The notes under the pieces: model-generated | Told to the model about the DNA's origin: nothing | Databases searched by the model: none | What the model saw: only the letters and a program-made list of their open reading frames with translations | Assembly (NCBI GenBank): GCA_031278755.1 | Contig: JAITJV010000301.1 | Span: forward strand, 1 to 10,659 | From: Treponema sp. | GTDB taxonomy: Bacteria > Spirochaetota > Spirochaetia > Treponematales > Breznakiellaceae | Direction of reading: 5' to 3' | Length of the DNA: 10,659 bases | In this document: positions 1 through 6,311 of the stretch, in pieces | Position numbering within the stretch: the first letter of the stretch is position 1 | Layout: each line of letters starts with the position of its first letter | Translations under genes and position numbers: made by a program

Positions 1-524
1 TGAAACAGGATACGGCGCGGTACTGGATAGAAAGGCTCGGCCTTGAACCGCACGCCGAAGGGGGCTGGTACAGGGAACTCTGGCGGTCGGATATTGTCAT
101 CCCCGGCGCCGTTCTGCCGCCGGCCTACGGCGGGGACCGTTCCGCCTGTACGATGATACACTACCTCCTTAAAGGGAAGGAGCGTTCGGCGTGGCACCGC
201 GTCCGTTCCGCCGAAATCTGGCTCTGGCATGCGGGGGGAATCCTGGAGCTGAGCCTGGGCGGCGGCGGGGACGTCCCTGTGGAGGAAGGCAAATTCCTTC
301 TGGGGCCGGCCCTGCCGGAGCCGCCGGCCCTGCCGGAGCCGACGGTTTTGCCGGAGCCGACGGCCCTGCCGGAATCCGGACGGGGCGGATGTTTCCAGGC
401 GGTGGCGCCTCCCGGAATCTGGCAGTCCGCCAAAATACGTGAAGGTTCTTTTGTCCTTGTTTCGTGCATTGTGTCTCCGGGTTTTCACTGGGAAGATTTT
501 TCTTTACCGGAGGAGAGCCGCTGA
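1..524 (+). CDS. Cupin_5 (DUF985) family protein, first base of start codon outside the window
   Basis: The frame opens at the left edge with TG followed by AAA CAG GAT, so the start codon is almost certainly an ATG whose A lies just outside the window. The protein would be 174 residues. Family marks are clear: the N-terminal H-A-E-G-G-W-Y-R-E segment (residues 18-26), the cupin core S-A-W-H-R-V-R-S-A-E-I-W-L-W-H-A-G (63-79), Q-A-V-A-P-P-G-I-W-Q (133-142) and the C-terminal V-S-P-G-F-H-W-E-D-F (158-167). Members are small single-domain beta-barrels related to yeast YML079w; their biochemical role is not established, so none is given here. A proline-rich hexapeptide repeat (residues 104-127) is inserted between the cupin core and the Q-A-V-A-P-P-G strand, making the protein slightly longer than usual. 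It ends before the promoter of the transport operon and is probably a separate transcription unit. Confidence 0.88.
   Translation, partial: KQDTARYWIERLGLEPHAEGGWYRELWRSDIVIPGAVLPPAYGGDRSACTMIHYLLKGKERSAWHRVRSAEIWLWHAGGILELSLGGGGDVPVEEGKFLLGPALPEPPALPEPTVLPEPTALPESGRGGCFQAVAPPGIWQSAKIREGSFVLVSCIVSPGFHWEDFSLPEESR
309..380 (+). repeat. Four in-frame copies of an 18-base tandem repeat inside the cupin gene
   Basis: Four units begin at 309, 327, 345 and 363. The pattern is GCC CTG CCG GAG CCG ACG with small changes: unit 1 ends CCG, unit 3 begins GTT TTG, and unit 4 ends GAA TCC GGA. They encode A-L-P-E-P-P, A-L-P-E-P-T, V-L-P-E-P-T and A-L-P-E-S-G. The unit length is a multiple of three, so copy-number change would keep the frame. 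The repeat falls where related cupins have a short surface loop, so it is likely tolerated as a flexible linker. Confidence 0.85.
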
Positions 525-550
525 CCGCCGCGCAAGGGGGTTTTCGGGTA

Positions 551-580
551 TTTACACTTTTAATCCCCGGCGTGTATTAT
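551..580 (+). promoter_or_regulatory. Candidate sigma70-type promoter for the nucleoside transport operon
   Basis: A TTTACA box (551-556, five of six matches to TTGACA) is followed after 18 bases by TATTAT (575-580, five of six matches to TATAAT). An overlapping TATAAT at 578-583 is a perfect -10 box but would need a 21-base spacer from the same -35. The region is much richer in A and T than the coding sequence around it and lies in the only long gap ahead of the receptor gene. Transcription would start near 588 and give a leader of about 120 bases. The call rests on sequence pattern only. Confidence 0.5.
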
Positions 581-610
581 AATTTTTAATATCTGAGCTT
601 GTTTCGTTTC

Positions 611-683
611 AAAACCAGGTTAAAAGCCCGGTTTTTCCGTTACATCTCAAGAGGCTGTTTCAAAAAGATTTTGGAACGGCCTC
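611..683 (+). promoter_or_regulatory. Structured 5' leader RNA with two hairpins and a repeated pairing arm
   Basis: Hairpin 1 pairs AAAACCAGG (611-619) with CCCGGTTTT (627-635), eight pairs with one A-C mismatch and a seven-base loop, followed by one more T. Hairpin 2 pairs GAGGCTGTTTCAAAA (651-665) with TTTTGGAACGGCCTC (669-683), fifteen continuous pairs in RNA counting two G-U wobbles, with a three-base AGA loop. The nonamer GTTTCAAAA occurs at 606-614 and again at 657-665, so the 3' arm TTTTGGAAC (669-677) could pair with either copy. Using the first copy would break hairpin 1. This looks like a possible switch or attenuator, but no known riboswitch class was recognised. Hairpin 2 could instead be a dispersed genomic repeat. 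Confidence 0.55.
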
Positions 684-690
684 AACCGAT

Positions 691-705
691 TGAAATTTCA
701 GGAGG
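691..705 (+). promoter_or_regulatory. Ribosome binding site of the receptor gene, next to a 10-base palindrome
   Basis: AGGAGG (700-705) sits five bases before ATG at 711 and fixes that start. The ten bases just before GGAGG (691-700) form the perfect palindrome TGAAATTTCA. CCTC at 680-683, the end of hairpin 2, can pair with GAGG at 702-705, so opening hairpin 2 could hide the ribosome site. The pairing is visible; its use is inferred. Confidence 0.7.
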
Positions 706-710
706 AAAGA

Positions 711-1829
711 ATGAAAAGGATGTTAATTGCCGCATCGTTTCTGGCCCTGCTTATTGCCGCGGCGTGCAGCAAGGGGACGGCCGGACAGGCGCAGGAAAAA
801 GCTCCGGACGGACTCAAAATATGTATTGTAACCGGTTCGGGTGTAGACGACGGCTCCTTCGGCGAAGACTGCTATAACGGCATATTGGCCTTTACAAAGA
901 ACAATCCCGAAGCAACGGTCGCCACGGTCAAGGAACCCGACATCAGCAAGGAGATGCAGGCGGTTGAGGATGTAATCGCCGATTATGATGTTCTGGTGCT
1001 GCCCGGATTCCAGTTCGCCCCGGTGGGCCAGCTTGCCATTGACAACCCCGATAAAAAGGTGATCCTTGTGGACAGCGCCCCGACCGATGCAAGCGGCGCC
1101 GAGGTGGAACTTCCCAATGTATATTCCATGGTCTTCCACGAGGAAGAAAGCGGCTTTTTTGCCGGAGTAGCGGCGGCCCTTGAAACCAAAACCGGCAAGG
1201 TCGCCGTTGTGAACGGCCTTGCGTTCCCTTCCAACGTAAACTATCAGTACGGATTTATGTCGGGGGTTAATTATTCCAACAAGTATTTTGGAAGCGGCGC
1301 CCGGATAGTTGAACTGCCCTCTTACGCCGGCACGGATCTTACCGGTAAAAACGTAGGGGGCAATTACATAGGCGGCTTTACCGATGAAGCGGGCGGCAAG
1401 GTGGTGGGCCAGAACCTTATCAACCAGGGCGTCGACGTGCTCTTTGTGGCCGCGGGCGCTTCGGGCCTGGGCGTGTTTACCGCGGCCAAGGAAGCCTCGA
1501 ACGTGTACCTTATCGGCGTGGACACCGATCAGTACAAGGACGGTTTCAAGGGCCAGGAAAACATCATGCTTACCTCCGCCGTAAAGGTTATGCACAGCAA
1601 CGTTACCAGGCAGCTTCAGGCGGTAAAGGACGGAACCTTCCAGGGGAAAAACGACGTGCTCGGCTCTTCCACCGATTCAACCGGCTACATCAGCGCCGAA
1701 GGAAGGCACAGGCTTCAGGCGGACACGCTTGCGCGTATGCAGGAAACCTATGATTTGGTAAAAGGCGGAAAGATAGTTCCCGCAGCCAACTTTAACGGCC
1801 ACACGCCGCTCGATTTCCCCGGGCTTTAA
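711..1829 (+). CDS. BMP/PnrA-type purine nucleoside-binding lipoprotein (ABC importer receptor)
   Basis: The 372-residue product begins with a lipoprotein signal peptide: a K-R start, a hydrophobic run (residues 4-18) and I-A-A-A-C with the lipidated cysteine at 19. The mature part is a Bmp-domain substrate-binding protein. It shows K-I-C-I-V near residue 36, D-D-G-S-F (46-50), V-L-V-L-P-G-F-Q-F (94-102), F-H-E-E-E-S-G-F-F-A-G (142-152), F-T-D-E-A-G-G-K-V-V-G (223-233) and G-V-D-T-D-Q (269-274). Family members include T. pallidum PnrA (TmpC) and other nucleoside receptors, and the downstream phosphorylase fits a purine nucleoside ligand. The ATG at 711 is chosen for its AGGAGG; a TTG at 690 is in frame but lies ahead of that site. 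A second ATG at 720 is possible. About fifteen extra residues (near 207-222) precede the F-T-D motif compared with what I expect of the family. It would be anchored at the outer face of the cytoplasmic membrane. Confidence 0.93.
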   Translation: MKRMLIAASFLALLIAAACSKGTAGQAQEKAPDGLKICIVTGSGVDDGSFGEDCYNGILAFTKNNPEATVATVKEPDISKEMQAVEDVIADYDVLVLPGFQFAPVGQLAIDNPDKKVILVDSAPTDASGAEVELPNVYSMVFHEEESGFFAGVAAALETKTGKVAVVNGLAFPSNVNYQYGFMSGVNYSNKYFGSGARIVELPSYAGTDLTGKNVGGNYIGGFTDEAGGKVVGQNLINQGVDVLFVAAGASGLGVFTAAKEASNVYLIGVDTDQYKDGFKGQENIMLTSAVKVMHSNVTRQLQAVKDGTFQGKNDVLGSSTDSTGYISAEGRHRLQADTLARMQETYDLVKGGKIVPAANFNGHTPLDFPGL

Positions 1830-1853
1830 TTTTGCCGGCAGGGGAGAATTGTT

Positions 1854-3386
1854 GTGGGTGACGGCTATATTGTCGAGATGAGGCACATCACAAAAAAATT
1901 CCCCGGGATTATTGCCAATGACGATATATCGGTAGGGATAAAACGGGGGGAGATTTTTGCTTTTCTCGGAGAGAACGGCGCGGGAAAATCGACCCTCATG
2001 AGCATGCTGTTCGGCATGTACGAACCGGACGGCGGCGAAATCTACGTCCGCGGGCGGAAGGTGAGCCTTCCGTCGTCCAGCGCCGCGGCGGCCCTCAATA
2101 TAGGCATGGTGCACCAGCATTTCAACCTGGTGCACAATTACACCATCGCGGAAAACATAGTGCTGGGCATAGAGCCGCAAAAAAAGGCGCTGGGTTTTAT
2201 TCCCTGCGTCGATATAAAAACAGCGGAAAAGCGCATACTGGATCTTTCCCGTTCCTACGGTCTTGAAGTTGATCCAACCCGGCGCATCGAAGAGGTAAAT
2301 GTTTCAATCCAGCAGCGTGTTGAAATTCTCAAGATGCTTTACCGTGAAGCGGAGATACTTATCTTTGACGAGCCGAGCGCGGTGCTCACCCCGCAGGAGA
2401 TTGAGTTTTTGCTCAGGATCATGCGGGAACTTCGGGACAAGGGAAAGACGATTATTCTTATCACCCATAAACTTGAAGAAATAAAACGCATCGCCGACCG
2501 TCTTGCGATACTGCGCAGGGGAAAGCTGGTAAAGGTAATGGGCGTCGGGGACGCTTCCCCCCAGGAGATGGCCAACCTCATGGTGGGCCGTGAGGTGATG
2601 CTTGAATATGAAAAAAAACCTCCGCGGTACCGGGACGTCATTCTGGAAGTCGAGGGGCTTACCGTCCGCAACGAACACCGTTTTGAAACGGTCAGGCGTG
2701 TTTCGTTTTCGATACGCGGCGGGGAAATATTCGCCGTCGCGGGCGTTTCCGGAAACGGGCAGGTGGAAATAGCCGACGCCGTCGCGGGGCTTGTACAGCC
2801 GTACCGCGGGGCCATAAAGCTTAAAGGCCGCGACATTACGGCGGAGAGCGTCAGAAAAAGGACGAACCTCGGTATTTCCTATATTCCTGAAGACAGGCAG
2901 AAGTACGGCCTGATACTGGATTTCAGGCTGGCGGAAAACCTCGCCGTCAGGCGCTATTACCTCCCTCCCTTTTCCAAACGGGGAATACTGCGTAATGAAG
3001 CGTTCCGTACTTTTGCCGGCGATCTTATCAGCCGTTTCGACATACGGAGCGGGCAGGGGGCGGAAACCATCACGCGGTCCATGAGCGGGGGAAACCAGCA
3101 GAAGGCCATTGTGGCGCGGGAAATATCCCTTGATTCCGACCTCATGATCTTTGTCCAGCCGACGCGGGGTCTTGACATAGGGGCCATTGAATATATACGG
3201 AAGCAGATACTTGAAGAACGGGACAGGGGGAAGGCCGTACTGCTTATCTCCCTTGATCTTGATGAGATCATGAGCCTTGCCGATACCATCGGGGTTATTT
3301 TCAACGGGGAGCTTCTTAAAGTTTCTCCGGCGGAGGAACTCAGCGCCAGCGAGGTCGGCTATTACATGACGGGGATGCGCGCGTGA
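1854..3386 (+). CDS. Nucleoside ABC importer ATP-binding protein with two ABC domains
   Basis: The product has 510 residues, the usual size for the sugar/nucleoside class with two fused ATPase domains (as in NupO/YufO and RbsA). Domain 1 has an intact Walker A G-E-N-G-A-G-K-S-T (39-47), Q88, Walker B I-L-I-F-D-E (168-173) and H205. Its signature is weak: V-N-V-S-I-Q-Q (148-154), with serine where glycine is expected. Domain 2 has a degenerate Walker A, G-V-S-G-N-G-Q-V (297-304), without the lysine. It has an intact signature S-M-S-G-G-N-Q-Q (409-416), and Walker B ends in Q435 instead of glutamate. Only one of the two composite ATP sites should therefore hydrolyse ATP. The GTG start has AGGGGAG (1840-1846) seven bases upstream. 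It begins 24 bases after the receptor gene and overlaps the next gene by four bases (GTGA). Confidence 0.95.
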   Translation: MGDGYIVEMRHITKKFPGIIANDDISVGIKRGEIFAFLGENGAGKSTLMSMLFGMYEPDGGEIYVRGRKVSLPSSSAAAALNIGMVHQHFNLVHNYTIAENIVLGIEPQKKALGFIPCVDIKTAEKRILDLSRSYGLEVDPTRRIEEVNVSIQQRVEILKMLYREAEILIFDEPSAVLTPQEIEFLLRIMRELRDKGKTIILITHKLEEIKRIADRLAILRRGKLVKVMGVGDASPQEMANLMVGREVMLEYEKKPPRYRDVILEVEGLTVRNEHRFETVRRVSFSIRGGEIFAVAGVSGNGQVEIADAVAGLVQPYRGAIKLKGRDITAESVRKRTNLGISYIPEDRQKYGLILDFRLAENLAVRRYYLPPFSKRGILRNEAFRTFAGDLISRFDIRSGQGAETITRSMSGGNQQKAIVAREISLDSDLMIFVQPTRGLDIGAIEYIRKQILEERDRGKAVLLISLDLDEIMSLADTIGVIFNGELLKVSPAEELSASEVGYYMTGMRA

Positions 3387-4567
3387 GAACCGGAAGAACT
3401 TCGCCCCGCGCCGCGGCTTTGCGGCGCGGCCTTTCGCGGCGCTTAACGGTTCCCTTTCTGAAACTTTTGGCGGAGGATAAAACCAGCCCCTTTGTCGTCC
3501 CGCTGTTTTCAATTGTTCTTTCCCTGACGACAGCCTCTCTCCTGCTTGCCGCCCTGGGAAAGAACCCCCTTGTCGCCTTTGCCGCCTTTCTCCGCGGTTC
3601 GGGCTTCATGCCGCGGCCTTCATACGCGGGCGGGCAGAATTTGTTCACCGATTTTCTTTCGTTTCTCGGCATTCTTGCCCCCATGCTTCTCGGCGCCCTT
3701 GGGGTCATTGTGGCGATGAAGGCGGGAATGTTTAACATAGGGGCCGCGGGGCAGATGCTCGCCGCGGGCTTCATCGCGACGGTGTTTGTCGGCTATACGG
3801 ACCTGCCGTCGTTCATTGCGCGCCCGCTGGTTATACTGACAGGCGCCGCCGCCGGTTTCCTTATGGGCGCCGTTGTGGGATATTTGAAATATAAATTTAA
3901 CATTCACGAAGTAGTTTCGACCATTATGTTTAATTATATTGTCAGTTACGTTACCGGTTTTTATATAAATACATACTATGTGGATATTCATACCCGTAAT
4001 TCCATTGTCTGCAGCGCCGCTTCGCGCCTTACCATTACGGGAATCACGCTGGGACGCCTGCGGCTTACCCTGCCGCTGGGGATGCTCATTGCCGCCGCCG
4101 CCGTGCTGATCGTCCGTTTTCTGCTTGACAGGACCACCTTCGGATTTGAACTTAAAGCCGTCGGGCTTAACCGCCATGCCGCCCAGTACGCGGGTATAAG
4201 GGAAGGCCGGTGCATGGTTTTGGGCATGGCCCTTTCCGGGCTTTTTGCGGGCCTCGCGGGCGTCACCTATTACCTGGGGTACTTTAACACGATAGTGCCC
4301 AAATCCCTCGCAAGCCTGGGTTACGACGCCATTGCCGTTTCGCTCCTGGCCAATTCAGGCCCCGTGGGATCCGTGTTTGCCTCTGTTCTTGTTACGATCT
4401 TCCAGAAGGGAAGCGTATACATGAGTTCCATCGCCGGCGTTCCCAAGGAGATCGCCCTGGTGATCACGGGGATTCTGCTGCTCTTTGCCGCGTGCGGCGC
4501 CTACGCCCGCTGCCTGGCGCAGGGGGAATTGGAGAAAAGGAAAAGTTATGGACATGATTCTGATTGA
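3383..4567 (+). CDS. Nucleoside ABC importer permease, BPD_transp_2 family (first of two)
   Basis: This 394-residue membrane protein belongs to the LIV-type permease family (BPD_transp_2, as in NupP/YufP). After a basic N-terminus (residues 1-30) there are about nine hydrophobic segments, near 36-58, 92-112, 117-138, 147-168, 178-198, 228-247, 277-299, 313-340 and 355-375. The typical F-N-I-G-A-A-G-Q motif is at 117-124, K-F-N-I-H-E-V-V-S-T-I-M-F-N-Y-I at 171-186 and F-G-F-E-L-K-A-V-G at 253-261. It would form the membrane channel with the second permease and take energy from the double ATPase. The GTG start shares four bases with the ATPase stop, which suggests translational coupling. A very stable GC hairpin lies just inside the coding region. 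Its end overlaps the second permease gene by 20 bases. Confidence 0.93.
   Translation: MRTGRTSPRAAALRRGLSRRLTVPFLKLLAEDKTSPFVVPLFSIVLSLTTASLLLAALGKNPLVAFAAFLRGSGFMPRPSYAGGQNLFTDFLSFLGILAPMLLGALGVIVAMKAGMFNIGAAGQMLAAGFIATVFVGYTDLPSFIARPLVILTGAAAGFLMGAVVGYLKYKFNIHEVVSTIMFNYIVSYVTGFYINTYYVDIHTRNSIVCSAASRLTITGITLGRLRLTLPLGMLIAAAAVLIVRFLLDRTTFGFELKAVGLNRHAAQYAGIREGRCMVLGMALSGLFAGLAGVTYYLGYFNTIVPKSLASLGYDAIAVSLLANSGPVGSVFASVLVTIFQKGSVYMSSIAGVPKEIALVITGILLLFAACGAYARCLAQGELEKRKSYGHDSD
3406..3429 (+). other. GC-only hairpin inside the start of the first permease gene
   Basis: CCGCGCCGC (3406-3414) and GCGGCGCGG (3421-3429) form a nine-pair stem made only of G and C around a six-base loop. It starts about 20 bases after the GTG start, at codons 8-16. 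It might slow ribosomes entering the permease gene, or it may only reflect arginine- and alanine-rich coding in GC-rich DNA. Confidence 0.6.
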
Positions 4568-5507
4568 CGGCCTCTCCTTCGCGCTGCCACTGCTCATCAT
4601 GGCTGTGGGGGGCGTCTTCTGCGAGCGGAGCGGGGTGACGATGCTGGCCCTGGAAGGCCTCCAGGGCTTTGGCGCTTTTACCGGATCCGCCGCGGTGATC
4701 CTCTGCGGCCTGCGCTGGGGGGCGAACACCCCCTGGTTCATCTATATCGCCATGGCCGCTTCCATGGCGGGGGGCCTCCTCTTTTCGCTCATACACGCGG
4801 CCCTCTGCGTAAAATTCCGGGCGCAGCAGGTGATCAGCGGCATCGCCGTCAATACCCTTGCCATGGCGCTGACGACTTTTCTTACCAGCGTGGTAAACGG
4901 GATCATCACCGGCGAGCCTTCGAACAAATTCCAGATCGGCGTTTCCATGCGTTTCACCGTGCCCGTCCTGTCGAAGATTCCCGTTCTGGGCGGGCTTTTC
5001 AAAAACATGTACCCCTTTGAGATCGTCATTCTTGTGTTAACGCTTGCGGCGTGGTACGTGCTTTACAAAACACGGTTCGGCCTCAGGCTCCGTTCATGCG
5101 GAGAGAACCCCCGCAGCCTTGACGCCGCGGGCGGGAATGTGGCAAAGACCAGATGGCTTGCCGTGATAATATGCGGCGCCTTTTCGGGCCTGGGCGGCAT
5201 GTTTTTTGCCTATTCCATTTCCGCCACGTTCTCCACCACCATTTACATGGGCTACGGGTACCTCGCCATCGCCGCGCTTATCTTTGGCAACTGGAAGATA
5301 CTTCCTACATTTGCGGTGTGCCTCTTCTTCGGTTTTGCGAAATCGGCGGGCTACCAGTTCTGCCTTTTTCTGGGCATGCCGGGAAATTATTCGGATCTGC
5401 TCATGGTGCTGCCCTATGTGCTTACCCTGCTGCTTTTGATCTTCTTTTCCAGCCACAACCATCCTCCGCGGGCGGCGGGGGAATTTTTTGACAAGGGAAA
5501 AAGGTAA
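4548..5507 (+). CDS. Nucleoside ABC importer permease, BPD_transp_2 family (second of two)
   Basis: The product has 319 residues from the ATG at 4548. That start is chosen because a purine-rich stretch with GGAG and AAAAGG (4531-4540) precedes it and because the protein then begins directly with family sequence. A TTG start at 4485 would add 21 poorly conserved residues. Family marks are C-E-R-S-G-V-T-M-L-A-L-E-G-L-Q-G-F-G-A-F-T-G (residues 25-46) and G-E-N-P near 185. A further hydrophobic block, G-A-F-S-G-L-G-G-M-F-F, is at 210-220. Hydrophobic segments near 10-24, 38-54, 64-86, 96-118, 157-172, 203-222, 237-262 and 283-301 fit about eight membrane passes. It pairs with the first permease, as NupQ/YufQ does with NupP/YufP. 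It closes the importer genes and is followed by a terminator-like hairpin. Confidence 0.93.
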   Translation: MDMILIDGLSFALPLLIMAVGGVFCERSGVTMLALEGLQGFGAFTGSAAVILCGLRWGANTPWFIYIAMAASMAGGLLFSLIHAALCVKFRAQQVISGIAVNTLAMALTTFLTSVVNGIITGEPSNKFQIGVSMRFTVPVLSKIPVLGGLFKNMYPFEIVILVLTLAAWYVLYKTRFGLRLRSCGENPRSLDAAGGNVAKTRWLAVIICGAFSGLGGMFFAYSISATFSTTIYMGYGYLAIAALIFGNWKILPTFAVCLFFGFAKSAGYQFCLFLGMPGNYSDLLMVLPYVLTLLLLIFFSSHNHPPRAAGEFFDKGKR

Positions 5508-5512
5508 CGATG

Positions 5513-5540
5513 AAACCACCGGAATTGGCGGTTTATTTTT
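5513..5540 (+). terminator. Weak intrinsic-terminator-like hairpin between importer and deoD
   Basis: AAACCACC (5513-5520) pairs with GGCGGTTT (5527-5534), seven pairs with one A-C mismatch and a six-base loop, followed by ATTTTT (5535-5540). The stem is imperfect and the T-run short, so partial termination is more likely than a full stop. It would lower expression of deoD and the genes after it relative to the importer. Confidence 0.45.
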
Positions 5541-5592
5541 GGGGATCTTCTGAAGGCCGCGCTTTCCGGAAGCCCCGTATCAAGGAGTGCTT

Positions 5593-6297
5593 ATGTCAAT
5601 ACACATCGCCGCAAAACCCGGAGAAATTGCCGACGCTGTTCTGCTTCCCGGCGATCCCCTGAGGGCCAAATTCGTCGCTGAAACTTTTTTGGAAAATCCT
5701 TTTCAGTATACCGCCGTCCGGAATATTTTCGGGTACACGGGCGTCTACAAGGGGAAAAAAGTTTCGGTGCAGGGAACGGGAATGGGCATTCCCTCAATAT
5801 CCATTTATCTTAATGAACTGTACAGGGATTACGGCGTCAAGCGGGCTATACGCATCGGAACCGCCGGCGCCCTTCAGAAAGAAATCGCGCTGCGCGACAT
5901 GGTTATCGCCATGTCTTCATGCACCGATTCGGGGGCCAACCTGATCCGTTTCAACGGAAGGAGTTTTGCCCCCACCGCCACCTTCAGCCTTCTTAAAACC
6001 GCCTACGACGCCGCGGTGTCCAGAGGATGGCAGCCCAGGGTCGGCTCCGTTATTTCGTCGGATATGTTCTATACGGAAAATCCCGATGAATGGAAGATGT
6101 GGGCAAAATACGGCTGCCTTGCCGTTGAGATGGAATCCGCCGAATTGTACACGCTGGCGGCCAAGTACGGAAGGGAAGCCGTGGCCCTGCTCACCATTTC
6201 CGATCATCTTGTTACCCATGAGGAAACCACCGTCGAGGAAAGGCAGAAAACCTTTACCCGGATGATGGAAGTGGCCCTGGACGCCGCGGTTTCCTGA
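5593..6297 (+). CDS. deoD: Purine nucleoside phosphorylase, DeoD type
   Basis: The 234-residue product matches the hexameric DeoD family (E. coli enzyme 239 residues) from end to end. It splits purine (deoxy)nucleosides with phosphate into free base and (deoxy)ribose-1-phosphate in the cytoplasm. Residues line up with E. coli numbering without shift: G20 and R24 in P-G-D-P-L-R-A-K, R87, E181 in V-E-M-E, catalytic D204 in S-D-H-L-V-T-H-E, and R217. Position 90, serine in E. coli, is threonine here (I-R-I-G-T-A-G-A), as I recall from Bacillus-type DeoD. The ATG at 5593 has AAGGAG (5582-5587) five bases before it; a GTG at 5587 overlaps that site and is less likely. It follows the importer genes by 85 bases, so imported nucleosides would be cleaved by its product. 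The next gene starts 14 bases after its stop. Confidence 0.96.
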   Translation: MSIHIAAKPGEIADAVLLPGDPLRAKFVAETFLENPFQYTAVRNIFGYTGVYKGKKVSVQGTGMGIPSISIYLNELYRDYGVKRAIRIGTAGALQKEIALRDMVIAMSSCTDSGANLIRFNGRSFAPTATFSLLKTAYDAAVSRGWQPRVGSVISSDMFYTENPDEWKMWAKYGCLAVEMESAELYTLAAKYGREAVALLTISDHLVTHEETTVEERQKTFTRMMEVALDAAVS

Positions 6298-6311
6298 ACG
6301 GGTATAAAAGC

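Noticed and set aside
690..710. TTG at 690 as an upstream start of the receptor gene
   Set aside because: It would place the AGGAGG ribosome site inside the coding region and add seven residues ahead of a normal signal peptide. ATG at 711 has ideal spacing.
584..710. Purine riboswitch ahead of the nucleoside importer
   Set aside because: The expected three-way junction with conserved loop sequences was not found. Only simple hairpins are visible.
723..1595. Minus-strand open frame of 290 codons opposite the receptor gene
   Set aside because: The + strand encodes a clear Bmp-family protein here; the antisense product has no recognisable motif.
1854..3386. Domain 2 Walker A loss as a mutation that disables the transporter
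   Set aside because: A degenerate second Walker A is normal in this nucleoside and sugar ATPase family, and the first site is intact.
2304..3512. Long minus-strand open frame of 402 codons
   Set aside because: It lies antiparallel to the ATPase gene, whose ABC motifs are unmistakable, and its translation shows no recognisable domain. It is a GC-driven shadow.
4485..4547. TTG at 4485 as the start of the second permease
   Set aside because: It would extend far into the first permease gene and add residues not typical of the family. ATG at 4548 has a purine-rich site before it.
5510..5662. Small 50-codon frame starting at ATG 5510
   Set aside because: It overlaps the deoD start in another frame, runs through the terminator-like hairpin, has no good ribosome site and shows no domain.
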